Source of the DNA: Herbaspirillum sp.
GTDB taxonomy: Bacteria > Pseudomonadota > Gammaproteobacteria > Burkholderiales > Burkholderiaceae_D
Direction: 5' to 3'
Length of the DNA stretch: 64,000 bases
NCBI GenBank assembly: GCA_028292625.1
Contig: JAQGLY010000016.1
Coordinates: 23,702 to 87,701 of the forward strand
In this document: positions 19,352-29,298 of the stretch, piece after piece
Numbering within the stretch: the first letter of the stretch is position 1
How the letters are laid out: every line of letters begins with the position of its first letter
The notes under the pieces: model-generated
The model's input: only the letters and a program-made list of their open reading frames with translations
Told to the model about the DNA's origin: nothing
The model's database searches: none
Position numbers and translations under genes: made by a program

Positions 19352-20290
19352 ATGGACCGTTTCGATACGATGCTGGCGTTTACGCGCGTAGTGGAACTGA
19401 GCAGTTTCACCAAAGCGTCAACGTCGCTGAATTTGCCGAAAGCTACGATATCGGCACAGGTGCTGGCGCTGGAAAAGCGGCTGCGGGTCAAGCTGCTGCA
19501 CCGTACCACCCGGCATGTCAGCGTCACCGCCGACGGCGCCGCCTATTACGAACGCGCCATCCGGCTGCTCAACGAACTCGACGAAACTGAAGCGTCCATC
19601 GCCAACGCCAGCACCACGCCGAAAGGCCGCTTGCGGGTGGATGTGCCGGGTTCCATCGGACGCCGCATTCTGATTCCGGCGCTCAAATCCTTCTTCGTCC
19701 GTTATCCGGAAATCGAACTGGAAGTGGGATGCACCGATCGGCCGGTCGACCTGCTGCATGAAGGCATCGATTGCGTGATACGCGGCGGCGAAATACTGGA
19801 CGAATCGCTAGTGGCGCGGCGGCTGGGCGACATCCGCCTGCTGACCTGCGCCAGCCCGGCGTATCTGCGGGAATACGGCATGCCGGCAACGGTCGTTGAT
19901 CTGGAGCGTCATGTTCTGGTGCACATGTTCTCCGCGCGGACCGGCAAGAATTTTGCGTTCGATTTTCTGGAGAACGGCGTCAAAACACCGGTGTACGGCG
20001 ATCACAGCGTCACGTTCAACGATCTGGAAGCCTGCGCCGCGGCGGCGATAGCGGGACTGGGCATCGTGCAACTGCCGCTATTCATGGCCAACGATGAAAT
20101 TGCGCAAGGAAAGCTGACGGCGGTGCTGCCGGATATCGAGATAGAGACGGTGCCGCTGCATATTCTGTATTTGCAGAACCGCCACCTGTCCAGCAAGGTG
20201 CGCGCTTTCGTCGAATGGGTCGCCGAACTGATCGCCACCGGACCTTACGTCATTCCGCTGGCCCCGCCCCGCCGTTCCGGACCGCGCTGA
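19352..20290 (+). CDS. LysR-family regulator, CrgA-like
   Basis: The 312-residue product has an N-terminal helix-turn-helix (MLAFTRVVELSSFTKASTSLNLPKATISAQV), then GRLRVDVPGSIGRRILIPALKSF and a terminal NRHLSSKVRAFVEW. These match the LysR protein at 10083 closely in layout, so the two are probably paralogues. It ends 7 bp from the convergent DedA-rhodanese gene. No cofactor-binding specificity can be read. Confidence 0.9.
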   Translation: MDRFDTMLAFTRVVELSSFTKASTSLNLPKATISAQVLALEKRLRVKLLHRTTRHVSVTADGAAYYERAIRLLNELDETEASIANASTTPKGRLRVDVPGSIGRRILIPALKSFFVRYPEIELEVGCTDRPVDLLHEGIDCVIRGGEILDESLVARRLGDIRLLTCASPAYLREYGMPATVVDLERHVLVHMFSARTGKNFAFDFLENGVKTPVYGDHSVTFNDLEACAAAAIAGLGIVQLPLFMANDEIAQGKLTAVLPDIEIETVPLHILYLQNRHLSSKVRAFVEWVAELIATGPYVIPLAPPRRSGPR

Positions 20291-20297
20291 ATCAGCG

Positions 20298-21224
20298 TCA
20301 GTTGGTATCGATCGTATGGCCCGCGGCCACCCACGCATCGATGCCGCCCTGGAGCGGCCGCACCTTGCTGTAACCGCGCTGCATCAATTCCTTCGCCACC
20401 TGCGCTGCCGACGCTTCGTTCGGACAGGCGCAATACACGATGATTTCGCTGTCTGTGGCGGCGTCCAGCGCAAACGTGGCCAGATCCTTCATGAACACCG
20501 GATACGCGCCCGGAATGCGGCCGTCCCGCTGCGACAGCTGTGAGCGCACATCGACCACGGTCGGTGCCAGTCCCTGCTCGAACATCTGATGCAATTCGTC
20601 CACCGAAATACGCGCCATCCGCAGCGTCGCCATAAAGCGCCGGCGCTGCCACCATTTTCTCGCGATGAAAATCAGGAAGCCGGCGCACAACAGCAGCAAT
20701 CCGCCCTCGCCCAGCTCCTGCAGGATATTGAGCAGATTGTCGACACCGTCGCTGAACAAGGCGCCCAGATAAACGCCCAGCCCTGCCCACAACGCCGCGC
20801 CCAGGCCGTCGTAAATCAAAAAGATCGGGGCGCTCGTGCCGATGGCGCCGGCCAGCGCGGAGGCGACCGACGCAAAGCCGGGAATGAATTTGGCGATCAG
20901 CAGCGACGGCGCGCCGTAGCGGGTATACACGGTCTCGGTCTGCCGCACGCAGGAATCGGGAGACAGCGAAATGCGGCACAAGGTCGACAACACACGGCGG
21001 CCGTAGCGCCGACCCAGCAGAAACCACGCGAAATCGGCGACCAGGGCCGCCCCCACCGCCGTGGTCAGCAGCAACGCCACCGAATACTCGCCGCGATACG
21101 CCAGCGCGCCGGTGATGATCAATGTGGGATAAGCGGGCAGCGGAGCACCCAGCTGCTCCAGAAAGACATTGGCGAATACAAGCAGCAGCCCGTATTGCTC
21201 GATCAATTGAAGCAAGTGCGTCAT
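20298..21224 (-). CDS. DedA-family membrane protein fused to a rhodanese domain
   Basis: The 308-residue product joins two domains. Residues 1-190 form a DedA/SNARE-associated membrane domain with FLEQLGAPLPAYPTL, FLLGRRYGR and the family motif RYGAPSLLIAKFIPGFASV. Residues 205-305 form a rhodanese domain with DVRS and a catalytic-loop cysteine C265 in VYCACPNEAS. DedA proteins are implicated in lipid carrier flipping and membrane homeostasis; the rhodanese may transfer sulfane sulfur or act as a sensor. This fusion is known in Burkholderiales, but its role is not defined. Confidence 0.9.
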   Translation of the reverse strand: MTHLLQLIEQYGLLLVFANVFLEQLGAPLPAYPTLIITGALAYRGEYSVALLLTTAVGAALVADFAWFLLGRRYGRRVLSTLCRISLSPDSCVRQTETVYTRYGAPSLLIAKFIPGFASVASALAGAIGTSAPIFLIYDGLGAALWAGLGVYLGALFSDGVDNLLNILQELGEGGLLLLCAGFLIFIARKWWQRRRFMATLRMARISVDELHQMFEQGLAPTVVDVRSQLSQRDGRIPGAYPVFMKDLATFALDAATDSEIIVYCACPNEASAAQVAKELMQRGYSKVRPLQGGIDAWVAAGHTIDTN

Positions 21225-21304
21225 TGTGGGCCCCCAGGGGAAATCGATAATGCAATATTAATGCGAATGCGAATGCGGAGGGTGCCGAGCAAACCGCCTG
21301 AACG

Positions 21305-21961
21305 CTAGAAGTTTTCGGTATCGGAGGGCGCGGACATCAAATGGCCCAGCTTAAGCTCTTTGGTATTCAAATAATGATCGTTGAACGGATTGCGATTGAC
21401 CAGCAACGGCAGCCGTTCGACCACTTCGATTCCCAGATTTTCCAGCGCCGCCACCTTGCGTGGATTATTGGTCATCAAACGCACCTTGCGAATGCCGAAA
21501 TAATCGAACATCGGCTTGAATCCGCGATAAGTGCGCTGATCGTCGGCGAAACCCAGCCGCCGGTTGGCTTCCACGGTATCGGCGCCGGCGTCCTGCAGGC
21601 GATAGGCACGCAGCTTGTTGATCAGGCCGATGCCGCGCCCTTCCTGCCGCAGATAAAACACGGCGCCGCGTCCCAGCGCGGCAATCTTTTGCAGCGACGC
21701 CTCCAGTTGCGCGCCGCAATCGCAACGCTGGCTGAACAGCGCGTCGCCGGTCAGGCATTCCGAGTGAATCCGCGCCAGCACCTCGCCGCCGTCATCGATC
21801 GCGCCCAGCGCCATCACCAGATGCTCTTTGCCGGACAAGCGGTCGACAAACGCATGCAACTGGAATGTCGCCCACGGGGTCGGCAGATCGCAGGTGGTCA
21901 CGTATTCCAGCGTCTCTTCGTCCAACGGGGCGGCGGGCTGGATATGCGGGGTGGATGACAT
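21305..21961 (-). CDS. ribA: GTP cyclohydrolase II (riboflavin biosynthesis)
   Basis: The 218-residue enzyme opens GTP to the first committed riboflavin precursor. The zinc site is visible as C69, C80 and C82 in SECLTGDALFSQRCDCG. The substrate loop EGRGIGLINKLRAY and the TNNPRKV stretch are intact. It is a stand-alone RibA rather than a RibBA fusion. The gene stands alone in the minus direction, 80 bp beyond the start of the DedA fusion gene. Confidence 0.95.
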   Translation of the reverse strand: MSSTPHIQPAAPLDEETLEYVTTCDLPTPWATFQLHAFVDRLSGKEHLVMALGAIDDGGEVLARIHSECLTGDALFSQRCDCGAQLEASLQKIAALGRGAVFYLRQEGRGIGLINKLRAYRLQDAGADTVEANRRLGFADDQRTYRGFKPMFDYFGIRKVRLMTNNPRKVAALENLGIEVVERLPLLVNRNPFNDHYLNTKELKLGHLMSAPSDTENF

Positions 21962-22126
21962 CTAAAACCTCGGAATAAAATGTGGCCCGCGAGCGGCAAA
22001 TCGATCAATGATTAAACTGCATTTACACAATACCCTGACCGGCGATGCATCGTACCGCACCGGTTTCAACGGCGCAGTACGGCGCATGCCGGGCACTGCA
22101 TTATTCCACGCTTATTGCCGCACCGC

Positions 22127-22744
22127 TCAAGCAGGCACCAACGCCGCCAGCGCTGTACGCGTTTGCGCAACCGCCTGATTGATCGCTTCCTCGCCCATCG
22201 ACAGGCCTTCGGAATGCACGAACGTAATGTCCTTCAAGCCGATAAAGCCCAAGGCCGCGCGCAAATACGTCTCATGGAAATCCATGGCAGCAGCCGGGCC
22301 ATGACTATACACGCCGCCGCGGGCGGTGAATACATAGACTTTTTTGCCCTCCAGCAGACCGATCGGCCCCTTGTCGGTGTATTTGAAAGTCACGCCGGCG
22401 CGCAGCACATGGTCGATCCATGCCTTGAAAGTCGAGCTGATCGAGAAGTTGTACATCGGTGCGCCGATCACAATGACGTCGGCATTTTTCAGTTCGGCGA
22501 TCAGCTCGTCCGACAATTGCAGCGCCTGCACTTGCTCGGCGGAACGCTTGTCGGCCGGCGTGAAGAACGCGCCGATCGTGGCTTCGGTCAAATGCGGCAC
22601 CTGCCTGCCGGCCAGATCGCGCTCGACCACCGAGACGTTATCGCCGTGCGCGGCGGTCCATTTGGCGAGAAACTCGCCGCTCAAGGTGCGCGAATGGGAG
22701 CCGCTGCTACGCAGGCTGGAGTTCAGATGAAGAATGCGGGTCAT
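22127..22744 (-). CDS. azoR: FMN-dependent NADH azoreductase
   Basis: The 205-residue flavodoxin-like enzyme has the phosphate-loop start MTRILHLNSSLRSSGSHSR and the FMN-site stretch APMYNFSISSTFKAWIDH, then TARGGVYSHGP. It should reduce quinones and azo compounds by two electrons, protecting against electrophilic stress. A second homologue lies at 60439. A short hairpin (GCCGGCG-CAA-CGCCGGC, 22787-22803) lies upstream of its start. Confidence 0.92.
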   Translation of the reverse strand: MTRILHLNSSLRSSGSHSRTLSGEFLAKWTAAHGDNVSVVERDLAGRQVPHLTEATIGAFFTPADKRSAEQVQALQLSDELIAELKNADVIVIGAPMYNFSISSTFKAWIDHVLRAGVTFKYTDKGPIGLLEGKKVYVFTARGGVYSHGPAAAMDFHETYLRAALGFIGLKDITFVHSEGLSMGEEAINQAVAQTRTALAALVPA

Positions 22745-22786
22745 GATAGTCCTTTGATACGGTGGTTAAAATTTAAAAGGAGAGCC

Positions 22787-22803
22787 GCCGGCGCAACGCC
22801 GGC
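22787..22803. repeat. GC-rich hairpin upstream of azoreductase
   Basis: Seven-base arms GCCGGCG and CGCCGGC enclose CAA. It lies about 45 bp upstream of the azoreductase start on the minus strand and could sit in the leader transcript. It lacks a T run, so a terminator is unlikely. Confidence 0.35.
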
Positions 22804-22961
22804 AAGCGGAACTACGGTCTAAATTGTTACGAAAGAATGTGCCGAAGCCTCGGAATCAGTGCTTCGAGGTCTTGGCGTTCGCGCTCGATCGGCAGCGGCA
22901 TGCCGCCGAAAATAGTTAAGCATTTGATATTTAAATAAATGCCCCCGATCAACCGGCTGCG

Positions 22962-23663
22962 TCAGCCCGGCAAATCGAACAACAACACCTCCGCGGCGTC
23001 GGCCTGCGTCAACAGCACGCGGCTTTCGCCCGTCAATTTCAACGCATCGCCGGTCTGCAACGCGACGCCATTGACCTGCAACGCGCCGCGCACTACCTGC
23101 ACATAGCCCAGGCGGCCTGCCGCCAGCGGATATTCGAGCGCGTCCGCCCCGTTCGGAATCGAGGCGTAAATCGATGCGTCCTGATGAATCTGCACCGACC
23201 CGTCGCGGCCGTCCGGCGATACGATCAACAGCAGCCGCCCGGTTTTCGACGCCGCATCGAAATGCGTTTCGGCATAGCTCGGCGTCCCGCCGGTCACGTT
23301 CGGCTGAATCCAGATTTGCAGGAAATGCACAGGATCGGTGGCAGAATGGTTGAATTCGCTATGGCTGATGCCACGGCCCGCACTTATCCGCTGCACGTCG
23401 CCGGGACGCAATACCGAGCCGGTGCCCATGCTGTCCTTGTGCTCCAGCGCACCTTCGACCACATACGAGATAATTTCCATATCCCGATGGCTGTGCGTGC
23501 CGAAACCCTTGCTTTGCGCGACGCGATCTTCATTGATCACGCGCAGCGGGCCGAAGCCCATATGCCGCGGATCGTAATATTCCGCGAACGAAAAGCTATG
23601 CTGCGAACGCAACCAACCATGATCGGCGAGGCCGCGTTCCTGATTTGAGCGAATTTCCAACAT
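22962..23663 (-). CDS. Pirin-family cupin protein (quercetinase-like)
   Basis: The 233-residue bicupin protein has the pirin metal-site motifs: GFGTHSHRDMEIISYVVEG supplies histidines, and the RISAGRGISHSEFNHS stretch supplies a further histidine and glutamate. Pirins of this YhhW type cleave quercetin in vitro or act as redox-regulated metal sensors. I set the start at 23663 because AAGGA is 6 bp upstream; an ATG two codons earlier is also in frame. It faces away from the LysR gene at 23861, a common pairing for pirins. Confidence 0.9.
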   Translation of the reverse strand: MLEIRSNQERGLADHGWLRSQHSFSFAEYYDPRHMGFGPLRVINEDRVAQSKGFGTHSHRDMEIISYVVEGALEHKDSMGTGSVLRPGDVQRISAGRGISHSEFNHSATDPVHFLQIWIQPNVTGGTPSYAETHFDAASKTGRLLLIVSPDGRDGSVQIHQDASIYASIPNGADALEYPLAAGRLGYVQVVRGALQVNGVALQTGDALKLTGESRVLLTQADAAEVLLFDLPG

Positions 23664-23860
23664 GTTCATTCCTTTTCTCGTTACGGACGCTTATGACGCG
23701 TGAAGGGCGGTATATGCAATAATTTCGACCTTATCGATTCCTGCTTTGCCACACCTTTACGGAACAAGCCCGTCGTATGTTTCAATGGAGTGAAGTATGC
23801 ATGCCGCCGAAATAAAAGAAAAACGGATAATTTACCGCCCAATCATCGAAAAAATCGAAC

Positions 23861-24787
23861 ATGCTTAAAATCAGTCTGGAAGCGCTGCAAATTCTCGATG
23901 CGATCGATCGCCGCGGCTCATTCGCGGGGGCCGGGGCGGAATTATTCCGTGTGCCATCGACCATTTCATACACGGTGGCCAAGCTCGAACAGGATTTGGG
24001 GGTGCTGGTATTCGAACGCCTGGGTCCGAAAGTCAAGCTGACCACCGCCGGCGAAGAACTGCTCAAGGAAGGGCGCTATCTGTTGAAAGCGGCGGAAAAT
24101 CTGGAGCATCGGGTGCGCAAAGTGGCCTCGGGCTGGGAAAGCGAGTTGTCGATCTCGATGGAATTGATGTTCGAACCGATCGCGCTGCAGGACGACATCG
24201 AGGCGTTCTACCAAATCGCCGACCGCACCCGGCTGCGCATCAGCCAGGACACGCTGGCCGGCAGTTGGGAAGCGCTGCTGGACCGGCGCGTCGATCTGCT
24301 GATCGGCGCGGCCGGGATCGGCCCTTCCGGCGGCGGTTATACGGCGATTGCAATGGGCATCCTGCAGTTCGTATTCGCCGTCGCGCCGTCGCATCCTTTG
24401 GCCGCGATCGACAAGCCACTGGGCAAGGCCGAGCTGCTGGAACATCGCGCCATCGCGGTTGCCGACTCGGCGCGCAAGGTGCCGGCGCGCACTGTCGGGC
24501 TGCTGTTCGGACAAAACACGCTAACCGTACCCAATATGCACAATAAATACCTGTTCCAACTGGCCGGCCTCGGTTTCGGCCACCTTCCGGAACCGTATGC
24601 CCGCCGCGCCCTGGCCTCCGGGCAATTGATCGAGAAACAAACCGTCGAACAAATTCCGCACGAAACGCTGTATCTGGCATGGCGCAATGGCGAAGACGGC
24701 GCCGCGCTGGCCTGGTGGATCGAACGCATGAAACGTCCCGGCACGCTGCAACGCCTGTTCGCCCTGATGCCCGGCATGCAGCCCTGA
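23861..24787 (+). CDS. LysR-family regulator divergent from pirin
   Basis: The 308-residue protein has a LysR DNA-binding region (LEALQILDAIDRRGSFAGAGAELFRVPSTISYTVAKLEQDLG) and an effector domain with DLLIGAAGIGPSGGGYTAIAMG. The N-terminus is more divergent than the other two LysR proteins here and belongs to a different subgroup. Its position, about 200 bp head-to-head with the pirin gene, suggests it controls pirin expression. Confidence 0.9.
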   Translation: MLKISLEALQILDAIDRRGSFAGAGAELFRVPSTISYTVAKLEQDLGVLVFERLGPKVKLTTAGEELLKEGRYLLKAAENLEHRVRKVASGWESELSISMELMFEPIALQDDIEAFYQIADRTRLRISQDTLAGSWEALLDRRVDLLIGAAGIGPSGGGYTAIAMGILQFVFAVAPSHPLAAIDKPLGKAELLEHRAIAVADSARKVPARTVGLLFGQNTLTVPNMHNKYLFQLAGLGFGHLPEPYARRALASGQLIEKQTVEQIPHETLYLAWRNGEDGAALAWWIERMKRPGTLQRLFALMPGMQP

Positions 24788-25022
24788 TTCCGGTGCCCCC
24801 GCCGGCCGGTTTCAAACCGTCCCGCCGCGCCGGTTCGCAAGCCGAAAAATCGCAAATAACCGACCCGAACGAGAACGCAAGTCGCGTTTCGCACTCTGAT
24901 CATGCGTAATCCAACAATTATCGGCTCGCCGGTACGCGCTGACGGCCGAGCGGCGTCCATAGCGTGCCGTAACCGAGGTAACGCGGTCGCAAGAACGGGA
25001 CAATTGCATACAGGCGCAAAGG

Positions 25023-27887
25023 ATGCGGAAAATAATCGATTTGCTGGGGGCGCCGCTCTCGGCATTGCTGGCCCTGTCTCTCGGGCTTGGCGCCACGGCA
25101 GTGCTGTTCGCCGACACCAAGCGGCTGGAAAACGACAAGAGTTCGCTTGCCTTCGAACAACGCGCCGAACTGAGCGCCTCCACCGTGCGCCATGGGCTGG
25201 AAGAAGCGGTAGAGAATCTGACCGTCATCAATCAGTTGTTCGCCACCGTCAAAGTGGTTACGCGCGAGCAATTCCGTACGTTTACGCTGCCGCTGCTGCA
25301 ACGTTATCCGTATGTTCAGGCCTTCAATTTTCACCGCTACCTGCCACAATCCGAACGCGCGGCGTACGAGCAGACAACGGCCGCCGGGCTGCGCCCCGGT
25401 TTTCAGATCACCGCCGCCGACACCGGCGCGCGGGCCGCGATCAAAAACCGCTATTACGTGGTCGACTATCTGGAGCCGATGCGCGGCAACGAACACGCGT
25501 TCGGACTGGACACTTCCGACAACGCATCGGTGATGGACGCGCTCGATCGCGCAATCGAATCCAATTCCGCCGCCGCCACCAGTTTGCTGCGGCTGGCGCA
25601 GGCCATGGAAAACGAGCACGGCTTTCTGGTATTGATGCCGGTGTATCGTCCCGGCGCCGACATTTCCAATCTCGAATCGCGCCGCGCCAGCCTGATCGGC
25701 GATACCGCGGCGGTGTTCCGCGCCGGCGATCTGATGCAGAAGACGCTGGCGGCGGCGCATCTGCTGGACATGCCCGACATCGTCATCGACATCTACGGCA
25801 ACAGCGCCAACGGCGTGCGCACACTGGTATTCCACAGCGGCGATGCGGGGGCGCGCGACGGCCTGCCGCAATGGCTGACGAGCTGGGTGCCGGCATCGCT
25901 GGGCTATAAAACGCCTCACACCAGCAGCCGCACCTTCGAGGTCGCCGGCCAGGACTGGAATATCATGGTGTCGGCGCCGCCGGCGCCGCTGATACAGGCG
26001 CATCTGAGCTCATTGCTGGTGCTGGTCGCCGGCCTGCTGCTGACTCTGTTGGCCAGCGCTTATTTATACACGCTGGTCGTACGCTCGCGCCGGGTACAAA
26101 AACTGGTAGAGGCAAAAACGGTGGAGCTCAGGCTGATCAACGAACTGCTGTCGGAAGACATCATCGCGCGGCGCCAGACGGAAATGGCGCTGAAACTGCG
26201 GGAAAGGGCGATCGAAGCCAGCGCCAACGCGATTCTGATCCTGCGCGCCGACGGCGCCGAGTACCCGATCGAATACGTCAATCCGGCATTCGAGCGCATC
26301 ACCGGTTACAGCGCCGATGAAGTGATAGGGCGCGGCATCCGCATTCTCGAAGGCAGCCGGACCGATCCGCAAAGCCTGAAGCAAATTTACGGCGCAATGA
26401 GCGAACGGCGCGAGGGCAATGCGGTGCTGCTCAATCATCGCAAGGACGGCACGCCGCTGTGGACCGATTTTTACGTCGCGCCGGTGCGCAACGCCGACGG
26501 CGAAACCAGCCATTTCGTCGCCGCGCTGTACGACATCACCTCGATGAAGCATTACGAAGCCGAACTCGAATTCCAGGCCAGCCGCGACACCCTTACCGGC
26601 CTGGCCAATCGCGCGATGCTGCGCGACAGCCTGAGCCAGGCGATCGCCTACGCGCAGCGCAGCGGCCAATCGGTATGGGTGGTATTCATCGACCTGGACC
26701 GCTTCAAATTCATCAACGACACGCTAGGCCACAAAGCCGGCGACATTTTGCTGAAAACCCTGGCAGGGCGCTTGCAGAATAATCTGCGCGATAGCGATAT
26801 CGCTGCGCGGCTCGGCGGCGACGAATTCGTCCTGGTGCTGCCCGAGCATACCGGCCAGGAACGCGATCCCACTCATTTGCAGCGCATCATGGACAAGCTG
26901 GCCGAGCCGGTGGTGGTCGAAGGGCACAGCTTCTTCCTGACCTGCAGCATCGGCGTGTCGGTCTACCCATTCGACGGCGACGATCCGGAACAACTGATCA
27001 AACACGCCGATATCGCGATGTACCGCGCCAAACAAAGCGGACGCAACAATTTCCAGTTCTATACCTCGGCGATGAACGAGCAGGCGCTGGAGCGGCTGCG
27101 CATCGAAAGCGATTTGCGCGCGGCGCTGGAGCGCAGCGAATTCCTGCTGCATTACCAGCCGAAAGTGGATGTCGAAAGCGGCCAGGTCACCGGCATGGAA
27201 GCCCTGATCCGCTGGCATCATCCGGAATTCGGCATGGTGCTGCCGGGCCGCTTCATCGGACTGGCCGAAGAAACCGGCCTGATCGTGCCGATCGGCACAT
27301 GGGTCATCCGCAGCGCCTGCGCGCAAAACAAGGCATGGCAGGATGCTGGCCTTCCGGCCATGCGCATTTCGGTCAATCTGTCGGCGCGCCAGTTCGCGCA
27401 GAACGATCTGGTGCAATCGATCGCCGGCATTCTGCGCGAGACCGGACTGGAAGCGCATTGCCTTGAAATCGAGTTGACCGAAAGCCTGGTGATGACCGAC
27501 GTCGACCATGCGATCGCCGTGCTGCAGCAACTCAAGCTGCTGGGCGTCAAACTATCGATCGACGATTTCGGCACCGGTTATTCCAGCCTGGCGTATTTGA
27601 AGCGCTTCCCGATCGACGTGCTGAAAATCGATCAATCCTTCGTGCGCGATATCACGGTCGATCTCGACGACGCCGCGATTACCGTCTCCATCATTTCGCT
27701 GGGCCACAATCTGAAGCTGATGGTGATCGCCGAAGGCGTGGAAACGCAGGAACAACTGGCGTATCTGCGTCATCACGGCTGCGACGAAGTGCAGGGCTAT
27801 CTGTTCAGCCGGCCGTTGCCGGCCGATGAATTCGAGGCGGAACTGCGCAGGAGCGCGTTTCGCATTCCGACCGTCGACATTTCCTGA
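25023..27887 (+). CDS. CHASE-PAS-GGDEF-EAL cyclic-di-GMP signalling protein
   Basis: The 954-residue membrane protein has a membrane helix at about 9-30, a periplasmic CHASE sensor (about 75-300), a second helix (about 328-354), a PAS domain (about 395-510), then GGDEF and EAL domains. The cyclase signature GGDEF is intact at 598-602, with an RxxD inhibitory site five residues before it (RDSD). The phosphodiesterase signature EAL is intact at 726-728, and DDFGTG at 847-852. Both activities are thus possible, and the net output probably depends on ligand sensing by CHASE and PAS. The ligand is unknown. The ribosome site before 25023 is weak. Confidence 0.92.
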   Translation: MRKIIDLLGAPLSALLALSLGLGATAVLFADTKRLENDKSSLAFEQRAELSASTVRHGLEEAVENLTVINQLFATVKVVTREQFRTFTLPLLQRYPYVQAFNFHRYLPQSERAAYEQTTAAGLRPGFQITAADTGARAAIKNRYYVVDYLEPMRGNEHAFGLDTSDNASVMDALDRAIESNSAAATSLLRLAQAMENEHGFLVLMPVYRPGADISNLESRRASLIGDTAAVFRAGDLMQKTLAAAHLLDMPDIVIDIYGNSANGVRTLVFHSGDAGARDGLPQWLTSWVPASLGYKTPHTSSRTFEVAGQDWNIMVSAPPAPLIQAHLSSLLVLVAGLLLTLLASAYLYTLVVRSRRVQKLVEAKTVELRLINELLSEDIIARRQTEMALKLRERAIEASANAILILRADGAEYPIEYVNPAFERITGYSADEVIGRGIRILEGSRTDPQSLKQIYGAMSERREGNAVLLNHRKDGTPLWTDFYVAPVRNADGETSHFVAALYDITSMKHYEAELEFQASRDTLTGLANRAMLRDSLSQAIAYAQRSGQSVWVVFIDLDRFKFINDTLGHKAGDILLKTLAGRLQNNLRDSDIAARLGGDEFVLVLPEHTGQERDPTHLQRIMDKLAEPVVVEGHSFFLTCSIGVSVYPFDGDDPEQLIKHADIAMYRAKQSGRNNFQFYTSAMNEQALERLRIESDLRAALERSEFLLHYQPKVDVESGQVTGMEALIRWHHPEFGMVLPGRFIGLAEETGLIVPIGTWVIRSACAQNKAWQDAGLPAMRISVNLSARQFAQNDLVQSIAGILRETGLEAHCLEIELTESLVMTDVDHAIAVLQQLKLLGVKLSIDDFGTGYSSLAYLKRFPIDVLKIDQSFVRDITVDLDDAAITVSIISLGHNLKLMVIAEGVETQEQLAYLRHHGCDEVQGYLFSRPLPADEFEAELRRSAFRIPTVDIS

Positions 27888-27994
27888 GCGGCGCAAAAAT
27901 CGCTCCGGTCAAGACAGGCGTCTTCATTGGCTATATAGTGGAACATTTCCGCGCCCGGCAATTGGCCAAACGCTTTTCCGCTTTTTGAAGTTTC

Positions 27995-28591
27995 ATGTCT
28001 GTCGATACCACTGACGTCAACAAATCGCTGCACCGTTTCGAGGGTCATGACCGCATCTGGCTGTTCGGCTATGGATCGCTGATTTTCAAGGCGGATTTCC
28101 CCTATCTTGCGCGACGCCAGGCGTCGATCCGCGGCTGGACCCGCCGCTTCTGGCAGGGCTCGCACGATCACCGCGGCACGCCGCAATCGCCGGGGCGCGT
28201 GGCCACCCTGACGCGGCAGGATGGCGCGGTATGTACCGGTATCGCGTATCTGATCGCGCCCGACGTGTTCGATCATCTCGACCATCGGGAGAAAAACGGT
28301 TATTTGCGCGTGACCGTCGATATCGATTTCGAAGACAGCAGCAGCCGGGCAGGGTTAATCTATATCGCCGCCGAAGACAATGCGGCGTTTCTGGGACCGG
28401 CGCCGGAACGGACGATTGCGCGGCAAATCGCCGGCGCCACCGGTCCCAGCGGGCGCAATCGGGATTACCTTACCGATCTGGCGACGGCGCTGCGTACGCT
28501 GGACATGCACGATCCGCATGTGTTCGAGATCGAGCGGCATCTTAACGAACTGACGGCGCATTCGCCGTCATTGCATTTCAGTAATGATTGA
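27995..28591 (+). CDS. chaC: ChaC-type gamma-glutamylcyclotransferase
   Basis: The 198-residue cytosolic protein belongs to the ChaC family, which converts glutathione to 5-oxoproline and Cys-Gly. The substrate-binding motif FGYGSLIFK (about residues 24-32) and the catalytic glutamate in the HREKNGY stretch (about 97-103) are present. Length fits. The direction is shared with the c-di-GMP protein upstream, but the 107-bp gap suggests its own promoter. Confidence 0.9.
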   Translation: MSVDTTDVNKSLHRFEGHDRIWLFGYGSLIFKADFPYLARRQASIRGWTRRFWQGSHDHRGTPQSPGRVATLTRQDGAVCTGIAYLIAPDVFDHLDHREKNGYLRVTVDIDFEDSSSRAGLIYIAAEDNAAFLGPAPERTIARQIAGATGPSGRNRDYLTDLATALRTLDMHDPHVFEIERHLNELTAHSPSLHFSND

Positions 28592-28759
28592 CGGGCAACA
28601 ATATATTCCTGCCTGTCATCGGTCCGGATGGAATCTTTCTCCCTGCCGTTCGTCTGATTAAAATCCGGCGCAATGGCAACCCTTCCGGCTTGCCGCCGCT
28701 GCGCTACCGTGCTAGCGGCACTTTATTGCAACTTCCGTAACTCTTTTCAAGGAGTCATC

Positions 28760-29185
28760 ATGATCAAGAAAGCATCGGCCATCTGGAAGGGCGGTCTGAA
28801 AGACGGCACCGGCACCATCTCCACGGAAACCGGCGTGCTCGACAGTGCCCCATATGGCTTCAAATCGCGCTTCGAAAACGGTAAAGGCACCAATCCCGAG
28901 GAACTGATCGGCGCCGCGCACGCGGGCTGTTTTTCCATGGCCTTGTCGATGATTCTGGGCGAAGCCGGTCTGACGCCCGAGAAAATCAAAACCCACGCCG
29001 ACGTGACGCTGGAAAAGCTGGACAGCGGCTTTGAAATCACGGCCGTGCATCTGACCGTCGCCGCCAGTGTGCCGGGCGCTACCCCGGCCCAATTCGAAGA
29101 ACTGGCGGGCAAGGCCAAGATCGGCTGCCCGGTATCGAAAGTGTTGAAAGCCGAAATCACGATGGAAGCGCGTCTGGAAAACTGA
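28760..29185 (+). CDS. osmC: OsmC-family peroxiredoxin-like protein
   Basis: The 141-residue protein reduces organic hydroperoxides in OsmC/Ohr-type families. The two redox cysteines are in [10 protein letters not shown] (about residue 56) and in GCPVSKVL (about 124), spaced as in OsmC. The start at 28760 has AAGGAG five bases upstream; the longer open frame is not supported. Its promoter should lie in the preceding 168 bp. Confidence 0.93.
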   Translation: MIKKASAIWKGGLKDGTGTISTETGVLDSAPYGFKSRFENGKGTNPEELIGAAHAGCFSMALSMILGEAGLTPEKIKTHADVTLEKLDSGFEITAVHLTVAASVPGATPAQFEELAGKAKIGCPVSKVLKAEITMEARLEN

Positions 29186-29298
29186 GCCGTCCGCTCCCCC
29201 TCGGATGCACGCAATGCATGCGGCGGACGCCGACCCGGCGCCCGCTCGTCTTTTCATTTTCGGCACGCAAGCGGCCCACACGAAAGGAATCCTTTGCA

